A stretch of 64,000 nt of DNA, taken from NCBI RefSeq assembly GCF_030518235.1, contig NZ_JAULSA010000001.1:620001-684000 (forward strand), read 5' to 3'. This DNA is from Saccharibacillus sp. CPCC 101409. Its GTDB lineage: Bacteria; Bacillota; Bacilli; Paenibacillales; Paenibacillaceae. Shown here in pieces: positions 9,379 through 17,107 of the stretch (its first letter is position 1; every line of letters begins with the position of its first letter). A program made the translations under genes and the position numbers. The notes below the pieces were generated by a model. It had not been told where the DNA came from. It saw nothing but the letters and a program-made list of their open reading frames with translations, and did no database searches.

Positions 9379-9431
9379 TTTCGAAACGATTTTATGCGGG
9401 TGAAAAGAAAATAGGAGGTGGAAACGTTTCC
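9379..9431. promoter_or_regulatory. LacI-type operator-like palindromes upstream of the regulator gene
   Basis: GGAAACGTTTCC at 9420-9431 is a perfect 12-bp palindrome, and TTTCGAAACGATTTT at 9379-9393 is a related site. The central AACG(T/A)TT core matches sites found at 9645, 9685 and 10925, so these are probably operators of the adjacent LacI-family protein. Confidence 0.55.
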
Positions 9432-9609
9432 TATAGCAGCTTTGAAACTTTCAATTTGAAGGTTTTTCAAAGCAGAAATCCGGTCGTTTTTTCATAATGC
9501 AACCGCTTACTTTTTCAAGTTGCAAGGATGCTCCACGAATAAGCGGAACGGTTGGATAATGGGGGTGAAAAAGGAAGATTTTTAATTTGTGAACTTCGTA
9601 GAAACTGTA

Positions 9610-9638
9610 TTGACACGTCGAATATTCGGGTTTATGAT
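9610..9638 (+). promoter_or_regulatory. Sigma-A promoter of the lacI-type regulator gene
   Basis: TTGACA (9610-9615), 17 bases, TATGAT (9633-9638): nearly ideal. Operator-like sites lie at the expected transcription start (9645-9656) and just beyond (9685-9700), so the gene is likely autoregulated. Confidence 0.85.
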
Positions 9639-9644
9639 GTGTAT

Positions 9645-9700
9645 CGAAACGATTCGAATGTCGAAGAAAGCGTTTCCCGCAAGATGGGAAACGTTTCCCA
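9645..9700. promoter_or_regulatory. Operator cluster: CGAAACGATTCG and TGGGAAACGTTTCCCA
   Basis: The 12-mer CGAAACGATTCG (9645-9656) recurs exactly at 10925-10936 before the permease gene. A perfect 16-bp palindrome, TGGGAAACGTTTCCCA, spans 9685-9700, and a weaker AAAGCGTTTCC lies between them. The palindrome spacing does not fit the 14-bp CcpA cre consensus, so binding by the local LacI-family protein is the better reading. Confidence 0.65.
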
Positions 9701-9779
9701 CGGTTTTCGAGAATTTCAAGAACGATCGGCCCGGGAAGGCGGGGAACCGGTCGGCAACCGAGGTGAAGCAGCAGCAGAT

Positions 9780-10790
9780 ATGAACATCAAAGACATTGCC
9801 AAAATCTCCGGAGTAGGCATTTCCACCGTATCGAGAGTGCTGAATAACAGCGGAGTCGTCAGCGATGCTACCCGGGCCAGGGTGATGTCGGTCGTCAAAC
9901 AGTACAATTATGTACCGAACAGCAACGCCCGCAACCTGAAAATGACCCAGTCCAACACGATCGCGCTGATGGTCAAAGGGATATCGAACCCCTTTTTCGC
10001 CAACATGATCAAGGAAGTCGAACGCCAGGTGCATCTGCGCGGCTGTCCGCTCCTGATCCAGCATATCGAAGACGGCGTGGACGAGATCGGCGCGGCGGTA
10101 CAGCTCGTTAAAGAAAAGAACCTGTGCGGCGTGATCTTTATGGGCGGTACGTACGATCACTCCGAGGAAGAGTTCAAACAGCTTACGGTTCCGTTCGTGC
10201 TGACGACGATCACGACGATCAAGGAAGTCGATCCGTCCGTATTTTCCAGCGTGTCGATCGACGATGTGCACAGCGCTTACAAAGCGACCAATTATCTCAT
10301 CTCGCTCGGGCATCGCAGCATTTGTTTTCTGGCCCGGTTCCCTCTGGTGGAGAATACCATCGGCAACCGGCGCCTGCTGGGATACAAGAAAGCGCTTGAA
10401 GAGCACGGAATACCGTACGATCCGGCATTCGTCGAAGACTGCGAGTATGCGCCGAGCTTCGGGTTCGCGGCCGCCAAACGGCTGATGAACAAGAACAAAG
10501 GCGCAACGGCCATGTTCGCCGCTTCCGACGCAATCGCGATCGGCGTCGCCAAAGCGGTACTGTCTTCGGGACTTTCGATTCCGGGCGATATGTCGATCGT
10601 CGGCTTCGACGGGATCGAGATGGCGGAGTATTATCATCCGTCGCTCGATACGATCAGCCAGCCGGGCGTCGAGATGGCCCATGTAAGCGTCGAAACGCTG
10701 TTCGACCTGATCGCGGGCGAGACGGCGAACAAGCATATCGTATTCGAATCTTTGCTCGTCAAGCGCGGCTCCAGCCGCAAGATCAATTAA
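9780..10790 (+). CDS. LacI-family transcriptional regulator (oligosaccharide locus)
   Basis: A 336-residue regulator starting at ATG 9780, where the family N-terminus begins (MNIKDIAKISGVGISTVSRVLNN, residues 1-23, the helix-turn-helix and hinge). The frame stays open upstream to 9552, but that extension has no family match. GAGGTGAA lies about 13 bases upstream. Residues about 60-330 form the periplasmic-binding-protein-like sensor domain (GISNPFFANMIKEVE, GFDGIEMAEYYHPSLDTI). It heads a locus for importing and phosphorolysing beta-glucooligosaccharides, and near-identical operator sites lie before it and before the permease gene. The likely inducer is an imported oligosaccharide or its product; this is inferred from context. 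Confidence 0.9.
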   Translation: MNIKDIAKISGVGISTVSRVLNNSGVVSDATRARVMSVVKQYNYVPNSNARNLKMTQSNTIALMVKGISNPFFANMIKEVERQVHLRGCPLLIQHIEDGVDEIGAAVQLVKEKNLCGVIFMGGTYDHSEEEFKQLTVPFVLTTITTIKEVDPSVFSSVSIDDVHSAYKATNYLISLGHRSICFLARFPLVENTIGNRRLLGYKKALEEHGIPYDPAFVEDCEYAPSFGFAAAKRLMNKNKGATAMFAASDAIAIGVAKAVLSSGLSIPGDMSIVGFDGIEMAEYYHPSLDTISQPGVEMAHVSVETLFDLIAGETANKHIVFESLLVKRGSSRKIN

Positions 10791-10805
10791 TCGAGCGGCA
10801 TGCCG

Positions 10806-10836
10806 GCGCAGAGGACTTAAACGAAGTCCTCTGCGC
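10806..10836 (+). other. Strong hairpin between the regulator and the transporter genes
   Basis: A perfect 13-bp stem (GCGCAGAGGACTT / AAGTCCTCTGCGC) with a five-base loop, 16 bases after the LacI stop. It has no T-run, so it is more likely an mRNA-processing or stability hairpin than a complete terminator. Confidence 0.6.
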
Positions 10837-10924
10837 GGCAGCCGCGAAACGCAGTCGCTCGATTCGGCTTTTCAAGTAAACGCTTGCTGAAATCGTTATT
10901 TTCACGCCGCCGTTTGCTGTCAAT

Positions 10925-10936
10925 CGAAACGATTCG
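10925..10936. promoter_or_regulatory. Operator before the transporter operon
   Basis: CGAAACGATTCG is identical to the site at 9645-9656 and lies 65 bases before the first permease gene. A third partially palindromic core, TTAAACGTTTCG, is seen near 12905-12916 ahead of the binding-protein gene. Confidence 0.6.
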
Positions 10937-11000
10937 CTTCAGGTCCGGCCATGCTGCCGGGCAGTACCAAAGAGACTCAAGTAGAGTGAGGAGATGTCAT

Positions 11001-11960
11001 TTGAAACCCGCAGCTGCATCCCCGGGCCAAGCCAAAGGGGAAGAATCGAAATTCAAAAGGCTGTTCGTCGAGATCTGGAAATACAGAATGACGTATACGC
11101 TGCTGATTCCCGGCCTGATCTGGCTGATCCTGTTCGCTTACCTGCCGATGGGCGGCTTGTCGCTCGCCTTTAAGCATTATCGGGCCAACGACGGAATCTG
11201 GGGCAGCCAATGGATTGCGTTGGAGAACTTCAAGTATGTGTTCCGGGACCCCGCGTTCGCGGCGGCCGTATGGCGGACGCTGTACGTCAATATCATTAAG
11301 CTGTTTATCACGTTCCCGTTTCCGATTCTGCTGGCGCTGCTGCTGAATGAACTGCGGATGCGCCGCTACAAGAAAGTGCTGCAAACCGCCGTTACTTTCC
11401 CGCACTTCCTGTCCTGGATCATCGTGTCGGGTATTATCATCAACGTGTTGGCCTATGACGGCCTGGTGAACAGCTTCCTGGCGCTGCTGGGCCTGCCGAC
11501 GATCAATTTCCTCGGCTCCGAGCAAACCTTCTATCCGATGATTATCCTGACCGATATCTGGAAGTCGACCGGATGGGGAGCAATCGTGTTCCTGGCCGCG
11601 ATCTCGGGGATCGATCAGGAGCAGTACGAAGCGGCGCAGATCGACGGCGCCACGCGACTTCAGCAGATGTTCCGGGTTACGCTGCCGAACATCATGCCAA
11701 CTGTGACAATCATGTTCATCCTGTCGGTCGGCGGCCTGATGTCCTCCGGCTTCGACCAAATCTTCAACCTGGCGAACGCCGCTACGCAGAATGTATCGCA
11801 GGTGCTCGACGTATATATTTATCGGATTACTTTCCAGTCCTCGACCGACTTCGGCTTCTCGACCGCAGTCAGCTTGTTCCGTTCCATCGTGAACATGGTG
11901 CTGCTGCTGCTGGCCGATAGAGCGGCGAAATGGTTGGGCGGAGACGGCCTGTTCCGATAA
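11001..11960 (+). CDS. ABC sugar permease, LplB type (beta-glucooligosaccharide importer)
   Basis: A 319-residue membrane protein. I chose TTG 11001 because GTGAGGAGA sits 6-8 bases upstream; the longer frame from 10884 lacks a binding site. About six membrane segments are visible, starting with TLLIPGLIWLILFAYLP at about 31-47. The EAA-type loop that contacts the ATPase reads EQYEAAQIDGATRLQQMF (about 211-228). LplB-type permeases pair with an LplC-type partner and use a shared housekeeping ATPase (MsmX type), which explains the lack of an ATPase gene here. The second permease begins 19 bases downstream. Specificity for 1,2-beta-glucooligosaccharides is inferred from the phosphorylase and glucosidase downstream. 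Confidence 0.9.
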   Translation: MKPAAASPGQAKGEESKFKRLFVEIWKYRMTYTLLIPGLIWLILFAYLPMGGLSLAFKHYRANDGIWGSQWIALENFKYVFRDPAFAAAVWRTLYVNIIKLFITFPFPILLALLLNELRMRRYKKVLQTAVTFPHFLSWIIVSGIIINVLAYDGLVNSFLALLGLPTINFLGSEQTFYPMIILTDIWKSTGWGAIVFLAAISGIDQEQYEAAQIDGATRLQQMFRVTLPNIMPTVTIMFILSVGGLMSSGFDQIFNLANAATQNVSQVLDVYIYRITFQSSTDFGFSTAVSLFRSIVNMVLLLLADRAAKWLGGDGLFR

Positions 11961-11979
11961 GAGAGGAGAACGAAGCCCA

Positions 11980-12888
11980 ATGAGTACTTTAGCGAGAAAA
12001 ACAAAAAAAGCGAAGTTCGGCACGACCCGAATGACGATTATGGATTACGCGATCTTCGTTATTCTTACGCTCGGAGCGCTGTCGATTCTGATTCCGTTCT
12101 GGAACGTCATCATGATCTCGTTCGCGACGCAAAAAGAGTATGCGAGCAATCCGCTGCTGATGTGGCCGAAAGATCCGACCCTGGCTTCCTACAAAGCTTT
12201 GTTTGCGGACGGAAGCATCGGTACCGGTTACTGGAATACGATCAAGCTGATGGCCGCGGGACTGCCGCTCAGTTTGTTCCTGACAGTCAGCATGGCCTAC
12301 GGCCTCAGCCGTCCGAGCTTTCCGGGCAAAAAGCCGATCTTCTTCCTGGTCTTGTTCACGATGATCTTCAACGGCGGAATCGTGCCGCTGTACCTGGTCA
12401 TGAAAGATCTGCATCTTACCGGTTCGCTCTGGGCCGTCATCCTGGCGGGAAGCTTCAGCGTATTCAACATGATCCTGATGATGAACTATTTCCAGGGTCT
12501 GCCGGAATCGCTGATGGAATCGGCCAGACTCGACGGAGCGGGCGAATGGAAAATCCTGTTCTCCATCGTGCTGCCGCTGGCCGCTCCGATTATGGCGACG
12601 ATCGCGCTGTTCTACGGCGTCGCGTTCTGGAACAGCTGGTACGACGCGATGATCTTCCTGCGCAAAGCCGATCAGCTGCCGCTGCAGAACGTGCTGCGCG
12701 CGATCATCGTCGAATCGCAGACCAATGCTTCCAACGCGACCACAGTCGGACAAGGCGTGGCGCAGTCGTTCTCGACCGGGATGAAAATGGCGGCGGTATT
12801 CGTCACCATGGTGCCGATCATGGCTTTCTTCCCGATTCTGCAAAAGCACTTCGCCAAAGGGGTATTGACAGGGGCTATCAAGACCTGA
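11980..12888 (+). CDS. ABC sugar permease, LplC/YtcP type
   Basis: A 302-residue permease with a short basic N-terminus and six membrane segments, the first at about 24-45 (FVILTLGALSILIPFWNVIMI). The ATPase-contact loop is SLMESARLDGAGEWKILFSIVLPL (about 177-200). It partners the LplB-type permease 19 bases upstream; GAGAGGAGAA precedes the ATG. The C-terminal HFAKGVLTGAIKT is typical of this subfamily. No ATPase is encoded in the locus, as usual for this carbohydrate importer class. Confidence 0.9.
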   Translation: MSTLARKTKKAKFGTTRMTIMDYAIFVILTLGALSILIPFWNVIMISFATQKEYASNPLLMWPKDPTLASYKALFADGSIGTGYWNTIKLMAAGLPLSLFLTVSMAYGLSRPSFPGKKPIFFLVLFTMIFNGGIVPLYLVMKDLHLTGSLWAVILAGSFSVFNMILMMNYFQGLPESLMESARLDGAGEWKILFSIVLPLAAPIMATIALFYGVAFWNSWYDAMIFLRKADQLPLQNVLRAIIVESQTNASNATTVGQGVAQSFSTGMKMAAVFVTMVPIMAFFPILQKHFAKGVLTGAIKT

Positions 12889-12959
12889 TGAACCAATACA
12901 AGCTTTAAACGTTTCGCAAAGGGTTTTAAAAAATCCGCACAAAAAAATGGGGGTAAAAC

Positions 12960-14570
12960 ATGAACGCGAACAAAAAGGTTTCGGTCAAATCGCTTCTCCT
13001 GATCGTTCTGGCTATGGTTATGGTGCTGGTTACGGCCTGCTCCAAAGGCTCCGACAGCGCGGCAACGGGTAATGCGGACGAGAAGAACGAGGACGGTACG
13101 TACAAAAATAATTTGACCATCTCGTATGCCGGCATCACCGATATTTCCAAAGCCAAGCTCGACGACAAGTTTCATAAAACGTTCAGCGATAAATTCAATA
13201 TTACGTGGGATTACAACTATGTGGATTGGGACTCCTGGGGCGAGAAGCTGCGTCTGTGGATCAACTCCGGCGACCTGCCGGACTTCGCAAGCTGGAACTA
13301 TGTAAACGGCGACGCGATGAACTACATCGACCAGGGGCTGTTCTATAAATTCCCGGACGATTGGAAAGAGCGCTGGCCGAACGCCGCGAAAGCTTATGCG
13401 TCGACCGGACTGGGCGACCGTCTCGAAGAAAAAGTAGGCGGTACTTACGTGCTGCCGAGACCGGTTTACTTCCAGAACAAACCGGCCGATCCGCTGTTGA
13501 ACCAAATCGGCGTTATCGCCATCCGCAAAGACTGGGCCAAAGAAGTCGGCTTTGAACTGAAAGACGCTTATACCGTGAGCGAACTGATGGAATACGCCGA
13601 ACTGGTTAAAGAAAAAGATCCCGGCAAAGTCGGCTCCAAGCTGATCCCGATGTCGTTCAACGCCGGCGATATCCTGACCGGCTTCGTGATGGCCAACAAC
13701 GCGCATGCTCGCGTCGAATCCGCTTTCTACAAAGGTGAAGACGGCAAGTACAAATGGGGCCCGGCCGACGAGTCCACGCTGACCGGCTTGAAGCTGGCGC
13801 AGCAGGCATACAAAGAAGGACTGCTCGATCCTGAATTCTATACCTGGAAAAACAACGAAGGCGGCGACGCGTTCAAAGTAACCGGCATCTCCGCAATCGG
13901 CGGTCTGGGCGGCCTGGCTTCGTACAGACAGGATATGGATACCGCGATGAAAAAGAACCTGAACCTGAACAGCTCCGATGTCGTGCACGAAGCGCTGATT
14001 CTGGGAGAAGACGGCAAATACCGCAACCTGGAACAGGTCAACTTCTGGTCTTCGATCGTGTTTTCGCCGAACATCTCGGACGAGAAGTTCGAACGCGTTA
14101 TGGATATGATCGATTATTCGGTAACCGATGAAGCGCAAAAATTCCTGAATCTCGGCATCGAAGGCGAAGATTGGAAAGACGAAAACGGCGAGCTGGTAAG
14201 TCTGCTGCCGGAAGGCACGACGCTTGAAGACAAATACCCGGGCCGTTTCGAGGGCCTGTACGTGCTGGGCGACGACTTCAGCGTCATCAACCCGGCGATC
14301 AAAAAAGAATTCCGCGACCGTTCGGTGGAACTGTATAAAGAAAAAGCGACGCTGAGCACCGAGGGCAACGAAATGGCGGCATACGATTGGGATTTCCAAC
14401 TGTACAGCTCCAAAGCGAAAGATCAGGCCAACTTCACGTACGAAACGGAATACGCCAACCTGATCCTGCAAAAAGGCGATCTCGAAACCAACTGGAAAAA
14501 CTGGGTAGCCAGCAAACAGTCGATCGTGCAGCCGCTGATCGACGAGCTGAACAGCGAATTCGCTAAGTAA
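12960..14570 (+). CDS. Extracellular oligosaccharide-binding lipoprotein
   Basis: A 536-residue lipoprotein. The signal peptide covers residues 1-26, with basic MNANKK, a hydrophobic core and lipobox LVTAC giving lipidated Cys27. The mature part is a cluster-B type binding protein for the LplB/LplC importers, with aromatic-rich segments (ITWDYNYVDWDSWGEKL at about 80-96). It captures an oligosaccharide outside the cell and delivers it to the two permeases encoded just upstream. In Listeria innocua the protein in the same position (Lin1841) binds 1,2-beta-glucooligosaccharides; by gene context this one should too. GGGGGTAAAAC precedes the ATG and a terminator-like hairpin follows. Confidence 0.88.
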   Translation: MNANKKVSVKSLLLIVLAMVMVLVTACSKGSDSAATGNADEKNEDGTYKNNLTISYAGITDISKAKLDDKFHKTFSDKFNITWDYNYVDWDSWGEKLRLWINSGDLPDFASWNYVNGDAMNYIDQGLFYKFPDDWKERWPNAAKAYASTGLGDRLEEKVGGTYVLPRPVYFQNKPADPLLNQIGVIAIRKDWAKEVGFELKDAYTVSELMEYAELVKEKDPGKVGSKLIPMSFNAGDILTGFVMANNAHARVESAFYKGEDGKYKWGPADESTLTGLKLAQQAYKEGLLDPEFYTWKNNEGGDAFKVTGISAIGGLGGLASYRQDMDTAMKKNLNLNSSDVVHEALILGEDGKYRNLEQVNFWSSIVFSPNISDEKFERVMDMIDYSVTDEAQKFLNLGIEGEDWKDENGELVSLLPEGTTLEDKYPGRFEGLYVLGDDFSVINPAIKKEFRDRSVELYKEKATLSTEGNEMAAYDWDFQLYSSKAKDQANFTYETEYANLILQKGDLETNWKNWVASKQSIVQPLIDELNSEFAK

Positions 14571-14637
14571 CACAAGCGCAGGAACAAGAACAACCCGGGC
14601 CCGGACGGCACCTCGCCTATAGGTCCGGCCGCAATTC

Positions 14638-14682
14638 GAACCCGGTGCGCGCGGAACTTCCGCACGAACCGGGTTCTTCTCT
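14638..14682 (+). terminator. Terminator-like hairpin after the binding-protein gene
   Basis: A stem of GAACCCGGT with ACCGGGTTC (inner GTGCG/CGCAC) followed by a pyrimidine-rich TTCTTCTCTT. It may act as a partial terminator that keeps binding-protein mRNA in excess over the enzymes downstream. Confidence 0.65.
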
Positions 14683-14912
14683 TCCAACGGGCGAAGAAGG
14701 TTTTCGCCCGCATGAAGAGATTCGCTTCGATTATTTTTGCAAAAAACGTGAAAAACAAAGACTTGTCTCAAACGGTTGTATGGAAGCGAGGCAGGCTATT
14801 AAAGAAAGAGATTTGGCGGTTTCATGAATTTCGCCGGTTCCTCTTAGGCCGTACACGTCCTAAATAAAGCCGGGAAATTGGTGAAGTCCCTAAATGTCAT
14901 GGAGGATTGGAT

Positions 14913-17084
14913 ATGGACAACCAGCAGCTCTTGGATCTGATCGACCGGATGACGCTTGAAGAGAAAATCGCGCAGCTGCTTCAGTTGGCTGCTCCTTTCT
15001 ACGAAGGTGTGGAAGACGAAGGGCAGATTACGGGCCCGATGCAGGCGATGGGGATCACCGATCCCATGATCGCCAGCAGCGGCTCCATTCTGGGCTATGC
15101 AAGAGCGGCCGGCGCCGTTCGGGTGCAGGAAGCGCATTTGAAGAAAAATCCGCACGGCATTCCGCTGCTGTTCATGGCGGATATCGTGCACGGCTTCAAA
15201 ACGATTTTTCCCGTGCCGCTCGCAATGGGCTGCTCCTGGGATATGGAACTGGCCGAACGCAGCGCGGAGATCGCGGCGCGCGAAGCGGCCGTATCGGGCG
15301 TGCACGTTACCTTTGCGCCGATGGTCGATCTGGTGCGCGATCCCCGCTGGGGCCGCGTCATGGAATCGACGGGCGAAGATCCGTACCTGAACAGTTTGTT
15401 CGCCAAAGCGTTCGTCCGAGGACTTCAAGGCGACAATCTGAAAGAAGAAACCGAGCGCGTAGCGGCGTGCGTGAAGCACTTCGCCGCTTACGGGGCGTCG
15501 GAAGCGGGCCGCGATTACAACACGGTCGACCTGTCGGAACGCCAACTGCGCGAATATTACCTGCCCGCTTACAAAGCGGCGCTGGACGAAGGCTGCGAGA
15601 TGGTCATGACGTCGTTCAATACGATCGACGGGATTCCGGCCAGCGGCAACGAGAAGCTGATGCGCGGTCTGCTGCGCGAAGAATGGGGATTCGACGGCGT
15701 GCTGATCTCGGACTGGGGCGCGGTCAAAGAACTGATCCCGCACGGCGCGGCCGAAGACGAACGCGAAGCGGCTTACCGCGCGATCCGGGCGGGCGTCGAT
15801 ATCGAAATGATGACGTCGTGCTACGTGCACGGGCTGCCCGAACTGGTGCGCGAAGGCCGTGTGGACGAAGCGCTGATCGACGAATCCGTGCTGCGGATTC
15901 TCCAGCTCAAAGAAAAGCTGGGCCTGTTCGACAATCCGACCCGGGGAGCGAGCCCCGAGCGGGCGGCGGAAGTGATCTTCAGCCGGGAGCACCGCGACGC
16001 GGCGTACGAAGCGGCGATCAAGTCGATCGTGCTGCTCAAGAACGAAGGCGGCGTGCTGCCGCTTTCTCCCGAAGCGAAAGTCGCTTTGATCGGACCTTTT
16101 GCAAGCAGCGGCGATATTCTCGGCCCGTGGTCGTGGGACGGCTCGACGGAAGATGCGGTGAAGCTGGACGCGGCGCTGTCCGAACGTCTGGGCAAGGACC
16201 GTCTGATCGTCGCCGAAGGCTGCGGAATCGAGCGCGGCACGGACGAACACCTTCTGGCGGCGCTCAAAGCGGCGGCCGAAGCCGACGTGATCGTGCTCGC
16301 GCTCGGCGAAGCGTCCGAGATGAGCGGGGAAGCCGGCAGCCGCAGCGATATCCGGCTGCCGCAGGCCCAGCTTGAACTCATCGACAGCATCGCAGGCCTG
16401 CGCAAGCCGACGGCCGCCGTACTGTTCAACGGCCGTCCGCTCGATCTGCACGGCGTGTACGACAAGACCGGCGCGGTCGTCGAAGCCTGGTTCCCGGGCA
16501 GCGAAGGCGGAGCCGCCGTCGCCGATATTCTGCTCGGCGCGGTCGATCCGTCCGCGCGGCTGACCATGTCGTTCCCGCACTCCGTCGGCCAGGTGCCGGT
16601 ATACTACAACCATTTCAACACCGGACGCCCGCTCGGCGCCGCGGACGCCCAGGTCCGCTATGTGTCGCAGTACCTGGACGCTCCGAACGACCCGCTGCTG
16701 CCGTTCGGCTTCGGCTTGTCGTACACGACGTTCGGCTACGACGGACTCAAGCTGTCCTCGGACGAGATGACGGCGGACCGCCCGATTACGGTCAGCGTGA
16801 ACGTGACCAATACCGGCGCGCGCGCCGGCACGGAAACCGTCCAGCTTTACGTCCGCGATATCGCGGGCGAGGTGGTTCGTCCGGTGCGCGAGCTCAAAGG
16901 CTTTGTCAAGCTGGAACTTGCTCCGGGCGAACGCGGCACGGCCGTGTTTACGCTGGGCGAAGAGCAGCTTCGCTATCATCATTCGGATCTGAGCTTCGGC
17001 AGCGATCCGGGCCGGTTCGAAGTGTTTGTCGGACGCAGCAGTCTCGATACGCTTAAATCCTCGTTTATTTTGAAGGAAAACTGA
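14913..17084 (+). CDS. GH3 beta-glucosidase, probably acting on sophorose-type oligosaccharides
   Basis: A 723-residue cytoplasmic enzyme (no signal peptide). ATG 14913 is preferred: GGAGGA (14901-14906) lies 6 bases upstream, whereas TTG 14907 abuts it. The GH3 N-terminal barrel carries the substrate-binding KHFAAYGASEAGRDYN motif (about 190) and the nucleophile Asp in GVLISDWGA (about 265-273). The alpha/beta sandwich and the C-terminal fibronectin-III-like domain (about 600-715) follow, the three-domain layout of bacterial beta-glucosidases. It lies between the importer and a GH94 phosphorylase, as Lin1840, a GH3 enzyme active on 1,2-beta-glucooligosaccharides, does in Listeria. It should release glucose from short imported chains. 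Linkage specificity is inferred. Confidence 0.88.
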   Translation: MDNQQLLDLIDRMTLEEKIAQLLQLAAPFYEGVEDEGQITGPMQAMGITDPMIASSGSILGYARAAGAVRVQEAHLKKNPHGIPLLFMADIVHGFKTIFPVPLAMGCSWDMELAERSAEIAAREAAVSGVHVTFAPMVDLVRDPRWGRVMESTGEDPYLNSLFAKAFVRGLQGDNLKEETERVAACVKHFAAYGASEAGRDYNTVDLSERQLREYYLPAYKAALDEGCEMVMTSFNTIDGIPASGNEKLMRGLLREEWGFDGVLISDWGAVKELIPHGAAEDEREAAYRAIRAGVDIEMMTSCYVHGLPELVREGRVDEALIDESVLRILQLKEKLGLFDNPTRGASPERAAEVIFSREHRDAAYEAAIKSIVLLKNEGGVLPLSPEAKVALIGPFASSGDILGPWSWDGSTEDAVKLDAALSERLGKDRLIVAEGCGIERGTDEHLLAALKAAAEADVIVLALGEASEMSGEAGSRSDIRLPQAQLELIDSIAGLRKPTAAVLFNGRPLDLHGVYDKTGAVVEAWFPGSEGGAAVADILLGAVDPSARLTMSFPHSVGQVPVYYNHFNTGRPLGAADAQVRYVSQYLDAPNDPLLPFGFGLSYTTFGYDGLKLSSDEMTADRPITVSVNVTNTGARAGTETVQLYVRDIAGEVVRPVRELKGFVKLELAPGERGTAVFTLGEEQLRYHHSDLSFGSDPGRFEVFVGRSSLDTLKSSFILKEN

Positions 17085-17107
17085 TTGAAATAGGAGTGAT
17101 TGCAAGC

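Noticed and set aside
9685-9700. CcpA cre site
   Set aside because: The palindrome is 16 bp with TGGGAAAC/GTTTCCCA arms, which does not fit cre spacing; repeated variants around the LacI gene favour the local regulator.
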